A DNA stretch of 64,000 nt, taken from assembly GCA_029204225.1 (NCBI GenBank), contig CM055095.1, forward strand, positions 23,218,520 through 23,282,519, given 5' to 3'. Positions 1-10,700 of the stretch are shown one piece after another (the stretch's first letter is position 1; each line of letters starts with the position of its first letter). The DNA is from Diphasiastrum complanatum (lineage: Eukaryota > Streptophyta > Lycopodiopsida > Lycopodiales > Lycopodiaceae). The notes below the pieces were generated by a model. It made no database searches. It saw only the letters and a list, made by a program, of their open reading frames with translations, and was not told the DNA's origin. Made by a program: the position numbers and the translations under genes.

Positions 1-559
1 CCGAATGGCTTTCGCCACACCGTACCTAGGAGGACCATTATAACATATAATCTGGGAGAGCAACGAAAGCCACTAGCTTCCAGATTCTCAGATTATAACA
101 TGATAATGGCCATTACCTAATACATTAAGATTTGAACATACAAGGGACGCCACTCGCTGCCCAGGTCCCAAATTATATGTGATAATTACCATTACCTAGT
201 ACATAAAAACGAAGGTGGCCGTTGCCCAAATCCAGAATATCTAATACATAAAAGAATCTCTAACGGGAGTAAATAAAATCCCTATTCACATGTTGCATGG
301 CAAAGATCCTAATTTATATAAGTGACCTGCTATAGTAAGTCATTCACAAATATGATTGGTTAGTTATTGACAGACTGGCCTAATTTTTTTATGTGACTTG
401 GTATAGCAGGTCACCCCACCCACAGCCTTTGGGCGGTGTGAAATCTTAAACAAAGATATCTGTGTTAAATAGGACAGGTTTCCCTGGTGACCTCCTATAA
501 CCCGTCAAAATGCTTTGGAAAGGCGAAGCATCGCTCCGACGCTCATGGACAATGCTCCA
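1..559. other. intergenic DNA with decayed short repeats
   Basis: No coding region is visible. A loose 70-bp-scale repetition of 'cattacctaatacat' and 'cattacctagtacat' occurs near 110-205, and an inverted repeat near 322-414 is listed separately. The stretch is upstream DNA of the kinase gene. Confidence 0.5.
322..414. repeat. 13-bp perfect inverted repeat, about 93 bp overall
   Basis: GTGACCTGCTATA at 322-334 is matched exactly in inverse orientation by TATAGCAGGTCAC at 402-414, with a 67-bp AT-rich spacer. A degenerate third copy (ggtgacctcctataac) lies at about 484-499. The size and shape would fit a very small MITE or a stem-loop; no target duplication was identified. Confidence 0.5.
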
Positions 560-688
560 GGAACCTATGCTTCAACTAGATTAACGATGTTTTTTGCTTT
601 TCATTTTGACGAAATGCCTTGCACGGAACCTGTCTTCAACTAGATTAACGATGTTTTTAACTTTTCATTTTGACGGAATGCCGTGCAC
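560..688. repeat. 64-65-bp head-to-tail tandem duplication upstream of the kinase gene
   Basis: Unit 1 (560-624) and unit 2 (625-688) both read ggaacct..cttcaactagattaacgatg..cttttcattttgacg.aatgcc.tgcac with only a few differences. It lies about 1.0-1.15 kb before the ATG of the USP-kinase gene, in the probable promoter. Confidence 0.75.
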
Positions 689-729
689 GTCAGTCCTCAA
701 ACTTTCGGTCCATTTGTGTCGAGACTCGT

Positions 730-1712
730 GACCGCAGACTCCAAGCTGTTAGATTAAGAAGAGAGGAGAAGACGACCGAGCGAGGCGAGGCGGCCGTGAG
801 GAACAGGAACTGCTCTATTTCACTGACTGTCTGACTGATCTATCGGATCTCACTGATGTCATCTTAGATGCAACGAAGGAGCTGAAAATCTGAATAACGA
901 AAAGAAATTGTTACATTCCATGTCCGTTCATCCTGATTTTGCATCTTTTTCTTTCATTTTGATTCCTTTTATTTCACTGGAATTGATTCTTGCTTTGCTT
1001 CGGAACTGGCTTTGATAAGTGTCAAGAGTTTGAGCGGATTATCTTTGCAAGCAGCGCAGTTTCTTGTGAATCTGCAGAGTTTCATCCTTACACAAACAAG
1101 CTTTTGGCACAGACGCATGTTTTGGTTCTCTGTTATATATTCTCATTTTGCTGCTTGAGTGAGATGGTTAGTACCGAAGAGTTCAGTCATGTACAATTAT
1201 ATTGAAACTGACGAAATATTTTCTGGATTTCATCTGCGCTTCTACTGGCATCAATTGAAGGCAGTATGACAGTCTAGTTACCAAATCTACTTATCTGCAA
1301 GACAAATATTGAGGGACACTGATTCACGCATTCATGAGTTAAGCGTCTAGTGGAAGTGAGAATAACGAGAGCCTTCATCTCTTTTGCTCGAGTGGTGCAT
1401 TGTGTCACTTACAAATGCCGCATGGTAAATTCGCTATTCGAGGTCGGTAATTCAATCTATCCACGACATGTTGGACCAGCTTGATCTCTACCTTATATAC
1501 TCAATTATGTGCTTGAAAAACACTTAAATAAGCTATGATCAACAATAGCTGGAATTTGACAATGCACAATACATGATAAATATTGCCTCTAAAAGCGTCA
1601 AGGAGAGTTATTGTCTTCAGCCTCTGGAGCGGCTGGCAGATGTACTTTCTGGATATGAATTTCGAAGGCAATTATAGAAGTAAGGAAGCTTGAGTTGTCA
1701 GAAGCAAGAAAG
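730..1712 (+). promoter_or_regulatory. probable promoter and 5' leader of the USP-kinase gene
   Basis: A purine-rich GC-elevated stretch near 755-800 is typical of a plant 5' UTR. The first in-frame ATG of the gene is at 1713; an in-frame TGA at 1656-1658 precedes it. Transcription start and any leader intron cannot be fixed from sequence alone. Confidence 0.35.
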
Positions 1713-4700
1713 ATGGAAAACGAAAGGGCAACGAACATCCAAAATTCTGGCAACACTGTGCTAGTTGCATTGAAACTCGCTCCAAAAAGTCGCGAGCTGC
1801 TAACCTGGATAATTGCCAAACTTACAAAGCCCGGTGACCACGTCGTTGGAGTACACGTTCTGAATTGCTCCTCTTCTTCAGGTAAAAGCTGACCTCAGTA
1901 TCCGTCGAAATATTTCTTTGCTCAACTTATTTTGTCTCTTTATAAACTTGTACCTAATTGCACAAAACAATCATCATATGTCCATCATCTGTGAACACTT
2001 TTTTTTCATATGTGCATCTTCTCCTTCCAACAAAAAGAAACATTTTCGGCACGCCAGAGTCGATTTATGCGGTAAAGGTTTGTAACTTGCGCGAAGTAAT
2101 GCTCTGACTAATTATTGGATGAGGCTATTTTCTCCCATTATTGAGAACTTTTCTTTGTCTGATTCAAGGAAGTCTACTCTTCTGGATGTAGCATGATCCA
2201 GATAATTGCTGGAATCAGGGCTCTAGATTCTGAAATGCTTGCTTAAATTTTTTATTGCTGCTCCATTGAACATTTTCAAATTACAGATAAGGTAAACCAT
2301 TATAATTGATGCCTTGTTAAGGATGAGAAAGAGGATATAATATATACTTCCTTGAGATAATATTGATCTTATTTAAGTTCAAAGTTTCAAACTTAGATAT
2401 TCTTTCCTTCATGTCAGAAAAGTTGAACAAGAATCATGTACATAATTCAGATAATTGTGTACGTTCTAATGGTGGGGGAATCTTTTTTTTTTTAATTCAA
2501 TTGTGAATTATTAAGGAGCATGGAGATTATGATGACCATTATAATGGTTTTGTTTACTGCTAAAAAGACGAGGCTTACCTCTGGCAGGCAGCTGATGAAT
2601 ATACAAGATTTTATAGACCTAATCTGCTATAACAAACATTTTTTGCCAAGTTGTGTGGCACGATCAGTGACGGAGACATCTAAAGAATAATCTGGCTTTG
2701 ATTTTAGCCGTTATATCTCTTTTGTATGCCATCATTTGTACGGCAGATTGCAATCCAACACCTGACCTCAAGCAGAGGAAAGGAAGTCCTCATCAAGTCA
2801 CTACTTATTGAAGGATGAAAGTTGATCACATCTCGTGTTCTAGCTCTTTACATATCAAAACATCCATTTCATTTTCTATTCTCTCCATTTATTCGTGGCA
2901 AACACAACCATTACTTCGCAAAATTGCGGTTGAATTTTTGTTTTCTTGCATACTCTTCACTATATATTAATGCTTTGCATCAATCATCTGGTAGATTTTT
3001 TTCAGGTCGGTAAAGTTAATGCTGAATGTTTGCCAACGTTACATTGTGCTTGAGCTTGTTACACGCTATCAGCATAAGATCTTATAAGTTTTATGCTTGA
3101 AGCATTTTCTGGCAAACTTTCTAATTATGATTTTGTTAAACAGATCCAAATAAAACAAAGTTCGGTCCATCCACTAAGCAGCAGTTAGCTAGCACATTTC
3201 AGGCTGTGCTAGGTGTATACCAAGCTTTGTGCTCAATCAAACAGGTAATTTAGATCTCCAAAAATTCTGGCAGTAATGCCTAACATGCCATGCTGCTTGA
3301 GGTCCTACTTTTGGAGTGCCTAATTTGTAATTCATATAGTTTGGAAGGTTTAAAAGTATGACTATTCCCTAGATCCTAAGCGAGTAGAATGGGTGTTCTC
3401 CTCTCTGAATGGGTAATAAACTTTCACATATTGTTATACTCATGTTCAGGCTCAGTATTGTACATATTTTGCTATTGTTCTTCTGAAACTTGTCATCTCA
3501 TATTTTCTGTAGATTGAAGTTGACATAAAGATACTGAGTGGATGTGGACTCCGAAAAGTGTTGGTAGAGGCAGCTAACGAGGAGAAAGCTACCAAGCTCA
3601 TTCTTGGTTCTAGCAAAAGTCATGGCATGAGGTATGAACTTTAAAAAATTCCTTTTAAAAAATGTTAACCTGAGACAAGAAAGAGCATATGATAGTGTAA
3701 ATTTTTCATACAAGGCAGAAAGATTTTATCAAACTGGGAGATCCTTTCTCTTTGTACATGGTATAGTGCCTATCGTTTTGCCATGCATAAGACTGAATTT
3801 CTTCAGACACAAAATGCAATTCTAAGAAGCGCTATTTTATTACGTGAAGTATTAGAAATGGTTTACGATCATTCCTGGCATAATTTTTAAGTAAAGATAC
3901 CTGGAATCCTTAAGCTTCAAAAGAAGTTTGGAGCTCATAATATACTAGATCCCAAAGGCCAGAAAACTGGCAGAAAAGCAAAAAGGATTTGCAGAGCTCT
4001 ACTAAAGTGTTTTTCACGTTATACTTATGAGCACATTGACAAATAATTGTTCCAAAATAGAAAACTAGAGCAGCATGCCTCTCTAACGTGGATATCAAAA
4101 AAATTGACAAGACAACTGTTACAACTCCCTAGGATCATCGACTGCCTTGAAGGTTCCGCACACCCCAATAACAGTGACAACGCAACATAACCGCCCAACC
4201 GTAGGGTCACAACCGACCCACCCCCATGCCCTGGTGCAATCAACACAATCATGCCCGGTCAAGCCTCCTACAATAATTGGTGTCCCATACCACCAGCCAT
4301 CACACTCGGCTCTCCCTAGCACACATCTCCTGGCCTGGAGATACATCCTAGCTAATGCACGTGCTCTCCATCCACTAACTCCCAGGTAGACTGAGTGTCT
4401 GGAAAGAGGGAAACCCCACCACTATATAGGCATTGCACAGTGGGTCCCATCAAGCACGGTCCTACCGGCGACACGTGACCACCTAGGATGGTGACGCGTG
4501 GCACCTAGACATGTCAATAACTCCAGCCCTGCGTCATGCCCCTTGCGAGGCCGTCACTGAAGGGCGTACCGTTATGGTACATAACATCCCCCCCCCCATA
4601 AAAAACTTCCTTCTATGGGAAGAAACCAGGGAATCTAAGTCTTAAATCATCCTCCTTCTCCCAGGTGTCCTCATCATCTGACATACCTTTCCAATGAATC

Positions 4701-7700
4701 AGATGTTCAGAAATCAAACGATTTCTCAGCTGATGTCGTCGAGTATCCATGATCCTTTCCGGTTCATGGGGTACAAAAGCAGTCAAATCCTCCAATAGCA
4801 CTAGATCATCTGTGGGAATTAGGTCATCTTTCCCACCAAGTCGTTCCTTTAAACAACTAACATGGAATACGGGATGAACCTTAGTTCCAACAGGGAGTTT
4901 TAGTCTATAAGCAGCCTTACCAATCTTGTTAAGCACTTTGAAAGGACCGCTAAAACATGGAGATAACTTCGGACTTTTCCCCGTTCGAAGTGTCTTAGAG
5001 TCCTTAGGGATTCTAAGATATACCCAATCACCGATCTCAAACTCTCGAGGAGCGCAACTTCGGTTCCTTGAGACCTTTGAGTCCAACGGAGATAGGGGAA
5101 CGAGGCTGAAAGCTGTACAAGAGCATAAAAGGACTAAAACCAATGGCGGAATGCTTCATACTATTGTATGCGAACTCAACCCTTGGGAGATACTTTTCCC
5201 AATCTGATTGTCGCCTGGATACATACGCACGAAGCATATCTTCCATCGACTGGTTGACGCGTTCGGTCTGACCATTGGTTTCTGGGTGATCCGTAGACGA
5301 TAGACTTAAAGTAGTTTCCAGTCTTTCAAAGACCGCTTGCCAGAACTTGCCAGTGAACTTGGAATCACTATCACTAACAATATCGTTCGGCAATCCATAC
5401 AACCTGAACAACTTTTCACCGAAAAGTTGAGCAAGTTCAGAAGCTTTGATAGTTTTTGTTGGAATAAACTGTGCCATTTTGGTTAGCCTGTCAACTACTA
5501 CCCAAATAGCATCGTGGCTCTTCCCTGACTTAGGAAGTCCGACCACAAAATCCATGGAAATACTTTCCCATTTCTTGCTGGGAATTTCCAATGGATGCAA
5601 CAGACCAGCTGCTTTGAGTCTTTCCACCTTATTTACTTGGCATTGTTCACACTTTTGAACGTATGCCTCGACGTGACCTTTCATTTTTGGCCAATAAAAT
5701 TCTCTTTTAACAAGGTCAAGCGTCCTCTGTATACCAGGGTGTCCCGCGCTGGGGCTATCGTGGCACTCGTGCAAGATTTGGGCCCTAATGTCCGCGATAT
5801 CTGGCACTCAAACTTTTCCTCTACGGAAAAGCAAATCATTCTGAATGGAATAATCATCAAGTATCTTCTCTTCGCAAGATTTCTTGAAATCCTGCTTTCC
5901 AAGATTATCTCTTAAAGAGCTTCCTGCCAGGACATCTTGCCAAATATGACCGAAAAACTCATCGGTCCAACAAAGATCTCGCAGAGAAAGATACAACTCA
6001 GATTGGAACTCAGCAAAGCATAACTGATTAACTTCCCCAATCCGGCTCAAAGCATCAGCGACACAATTCAACATACCTCGACGGTACTTAATGTCAAATT
6101 CAAACTCTTGAATGAGTTCCGACCAGCGGGCCTTACGACCCCTAAGGTCCGAGGCATCACAGATATACTTAAGAGATTCATGATCTGTCATTACCATGAA
6201 TTTGGATACGTACAAATAATGTCTCCAGATCTTTGACGCATGGATGACAACAAAAAGTTTCTTCTCATAAGTAGAATATCTACTTTGAGCTGGGTCCAAC
6301 TTCTTGCTCTCGAAAGCCACAGGTCTACCATCCTGGTAAAGGACTACACCTACCGCATAGTCACCAACGTCCGTTTCCACTAAGAAAGATCCGCTAGGGT
6401 CCACTATGTGTAAGATAGGGCGAGGAGAAAGAAAACAGGTTGAATTAATTTTGGAAGGGAAAAAACACCATAGAACAACTTTGATAAATAAATTATTTTC
6501 AAGTTTTTCAAGAAATAAGAAAAGATAATAAGGTTATAAGCAACCTGAAATTACTTTTCACAAAACCTCACAACCAATTCAAGCTAACTCTTGATACAAA
6601 GGTTATGACACTAATCAACCACATTTCAAAAAAAAAAAAGGATACCAAACCGCAAAGGCCTAAAAAGGAACGTGTGCACCTTTTAGGAAATCAACGGCTC
6701 TGATACCAACTGTTACAACTCCCGAGGATCATCGACTGCCTTGAAGGTTCCGCACACCCCAATAACAGTGACAACGCAACGTAACCGCCCAACCGTAGGG
6801 TCACAACTGACCCACCCCCATGCCTTGGTGCAATCGACACAATCATGCCCGGTCAAGCCTCCTACGATAACTGGTGTCCCATACCACCAGCCATCGCACT
6901 CGGCTCTCCCTAGCACACATCTCCTGGCCTGGAGATACATCCTGGCTAATGCACGTGCTCTCCATCCACCAACTCTCGGGTAGACTGAGTGTCTGGAAAG
7001 AGGGAAACCCCACCACTATATAGGCATAGCACAGTGGGTCCCATCAAGCACGGTCCTGCCGGCGACACGTGACCACCTAGGATGGTGACGCGTGGCACCT
7101 AGACATGTCGATAACTCCAGTCCTGCGTCATGCCCCTTGCGAGGCCGTCACTGAAGGGCGTACCATTATGGTACATAACAACAACCTCATAGACTGTCTT
7201 ATAAAGAATTCTGCTCTATATCAAAGCTTGATTGGTTAACATTGGAATCTAGCTTCTTAGATGTGGCACGCATTCTCGAGTTCATAGATTCATACATCAT
7301 TATTGCAACGTGCATTTTGGAACGTGTTTCCAAAAACCCTATCTAAGGAATCTCATTAGGGTTTGCAGACATGAATTATTTTTTTTGGTTTTCTTTATTT
7401 TTTTGGGTTTTTAAACGTTATATCTAGTACTTAGGGTTTGTAGAGAATTTTGGCATTAAAAGAAAATGTTTTCTATTTATAGAGTCTATTTTTCATTTTG
7501 TAGTTAAACACTAGCATTTTGGAATGAGTTTACCATTGCATAGATGATATGTGTATATACTATATATATATATATATCATAGTTTCATCACTGAATCTCG
7601 ATTCACGAATTGCTGGGAGGTTGCAACTTGTGATTCCCCCAAAAGAAATTGTTGTAAACACATGCAATATTGGTATCAACAGAAAGAGAACATAGACGAT

Positions 7701-10700
7701 AAAGATTGAAAGTTGCTTTATCGACATCCTTGTCTGATTGCTTGATAATCCATATGTGTATCAAATTATTGATACATCTCATCATCTATGTCAACTGAGC
7801 TTTCCAACTCCATTAGAATTGACAATTAACTGGATATTATCTCTAAAAATTCTTAACAAATAAAGGACCATACTCTATTTCCGATGGAACAAGTGTCAAT
7901 AGAAAAAGGCTGAGAGGTTTAGTGGGAATTGGATCCGCTTTCTCTATCTTGTCATTGAGTTTTGCATAAGGAGCTTGAAAATATTGTCTAGTTTAGACTT
8001 TTAAATTCATGGTCTTTTGTATGCCTTTCATGGAGTCTCCTCCATGGTTTCCTTTGGAAGTTTTCTAAATCTGCTGGAGAGATAATCAACACAATATGTA
8101 AGGCCAAATTTATTTGTAATGTGTATAAACTTTGGATACCTTTATACGTATAAAGGTATCCAAAGATAGCTATACGAGACTGAAGGTTTTAACTGTTTAA
8201 AAATGATGTAATAGATGTAGGTAGTGGGAAAAAAAAATAGATGCTTCAAAGTTCTTCAGAAGTGAAATTAAGCTAGCTGACACTTGTCAAGCAGTAGGTG
8301 ACAATGAAAACAGACGCAGTAGTAGGTTGAAATGGCCTCAAATCTTTTCAAAGAATCTTAGATCAAAACTAGTGTAATTCAAACAAGAACGAACTCAGCA
8401 CTTGTCCAACTTATGCCCTACAGTCACAAATGTCAAGTATCCTGCCAAATCAAAGCTCTATGGTTAGAAAGTAAAAAAAAAAATCTAAAAATGTAGTCCA
8501 GAACAGGCAACTATGATATATCTATATCACGGATGCAACGGAACGTGATCCGCTATATCCGCATTCTGGAATGCTCATTCTGGAATGCAGTTATTTTTTT
8601 CATTTTTTTATGTTAACCAAAAAATTATCAAGAAACAGGTTTTTGCCAATTAAAATAAAAGTTTTTCAAATCTAAAAAAATTTACAAACACTATGAACCA
8701 TAGTTGCAGCGAATCGCGATTCGCTGGGACTGCGATTCGCGGGTCGCGATTCGCGACCCAGAATCGCAAAAAAAAAAAAAAAAAAATTTTTTTTTTTTTG
8801 GAAAAATAGCTTATTGCTGAAATTTTTTTAGGGGATCAATGGTCAAACCAGCGTTTTGCCTCTCATAAGTGCAGTAGATGAGGCACAAACAGATCTTATT
8901 TTCAGTAGCTATCCGGTTGTCATTTGCTCTGGTTTTCAGTAAATGTTAATGCTACAGTTTGGACTATCAACTGTATGGATGATGATCACTTTTGCAATTG
9001 GTTCACTGGAGATGTGAGTGCAATGTACATACAGTTGGGGGCATAAATATTGGGCCCGTCTCGGCGAGCATTTGGACCCCATTTTTATCTACAAGGGGGC
9101 GGTGGCATTTTTATCTACAGTGTCTATATAGCAAGAAGCTCTAGGGGGTTCGAGGGACAGTAGCCCCCCGGGAAACGGGGGGTTCGGGGGGCGGTAGCCC
9201 CCTGGTGGGGGGTTTGGGGGGCAACGCCCCCCAACGGCGGGGTCCGGGGGCTGCCGGTAGACCTCGGCCCTGACGGTAAGGCCTCTTCATGATTTGGCCT
9301 TCCAACTCCCCGAGTGAAAACACACTTTTTGGTGTTTCGCACCCGAAACAGTCGGCAAACTACACAATCATAGTCCCCTCGATTAGAGCTTTCATCTGAT
9401 ACCCATATTGCCTAAAAAAATTTCAAAAAAAAAAAAAACAAAAATCGATTCTACACGATTCTAGGAAAATCCCGAATCGCGATTTTGAATCGAGATTCTG
9501 ATCGCGATTCTGAATCGCGATTCGGGAATCGCGCTGCAACTATGCTACGAACTAATTCAAAGCAACATAAAATAAAAAACAACAGCTTTCCGAGAAACCC
9601 TAATGGGAAATCCTGGATCACGTTCATGTGCATTCCGGAATTATGATCTATATATACTATATAGATATAGATATAGATAGATAGATATACATATCATAGT
9701 TGCCATGCACGTTCCAGAACGCGTTCCAAGTTTAGTGCCCAGAACGTGACCCCGGATTGTTTTGTTTTTTTTTTGCACTATGGGTGTCAGATGGCTGCAT
9801 TTTTTGTGGGGAATTCCATTATAATATTTTCAAATGCAAAATTTTGTTTAAGACCAGGTGATCCTGAATCAGTAAATCACTGGTTCCTAATGGTCCAATA
9901 CAATGAAACAATAACAGTAATATAATACAAAATTATCTAGACATTGTCTCCTCTGTCTGGTAGTCAAAGTCATCTAACTTTGTGCTAGTATGATACAGGG
10001 ACTCTATCTATGGTGATGAGGCTGATGTCAGTGGTGGTGATGCACTGGCTCTGCGTCTACGTGTGCCGCTGCTCTTGCCTCTACCTCTGCCTCTGCCCCT
10101 CTCCCAGCCTGGCTCTCTCCTCTCCCTCTCCCACCCCCCTGGTTGCCTCCAATCCCCCCACTCATACCGCTACCTCTAGGCCGCCCCCTAGCCCGTCATG
10201 TCTGCGTGTCTAAAGTCCCAACACTCTGTGAAGGCCCTATGAACTGAGATGATGCCTGGCCTACAGCTGCCTGTGATGCCCCGCTCCTATCTACATACAA
10301 CGAACCCAAGCCCCCTCTCGCTCTACCTCTGGGGTGCCCCCTAGGCCTAACTAGAGGTAAAAATGGCTCTGCCTATGCGTGCGTAAAAATGACTCTACGT
10401 ATGTCGCTACTCCTGCCTCTGCCTCTACCTCTGCCCCTCTCCCCAGCCTGGCTCTCTCCTCTCCCTCTCCCACCCCCCTGGTTACCTCCAATCCCCCCGC
10501 CGCTACCTCTAGGCCACCCCCTAGCCCGTAGTGTCTGCGTGTCTAAAGTCCCAAGTTCCACACCCTGCGAAGGCCCTATGAACTGAGATGATGCCTGGCC
10601 TGCTGCCTGTGATGCCCCGCTCCTATCTACATACAACGATCCCAAGCTCCCTCTCGCTCTGCCTCTGGGGTGCCCCCAGGTCTAACTGGAGGTAAAAATG

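Larger units (their letters stand above)
4117..7180 (-). mobile_element. internally deleted Ty3/gypsy chromovirus with both LTRs and 5-bp target duplication
   Basis: Two 470-bp LTRs (TGTTAC...ATAACA) flank 2124 bp of internal DNA. The target duplication ACAAC lies at 4112-4116 and 7181-7185. On the minus strand a primer binding site complementary to initiator tRNA-Met and a polypurine tract abut the LTRs. Only RNase H, integrase and chromodomain remain; gag, protease and reverse transcriptase are deleted between the PBS and RNase H. It sits in intron 3 of the USP-kinase gene, antisense to it. By eye the LTRs differ at about 17 of 470 positions, mostly transitions, so the insertion is fairly recent for this window. 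Confidence 0.95.
8518..9660. mobile_element. outer MITE-like element enclosing the hAT MITE
   Basis: The left arm (about 8520-8600) has ggatgcaacggaacgtgatc, and the right arm (about 9610-9660), read inversely, has ggaatgcacatgaacgtgat. Both are followed by GGAATGC motifs. This looks like a degenerate terminal inverted repeat pair, split by the later insertion at 8699-9544. No clear target duplication was found. Confidence 0.4.

Noticed and set aside
4147-4389. 80-codon frames in both LTRs of the chromovirus, on both strands
   Set aside because: They lie within the LTR and are conserved only because the LTRs are recent copies.
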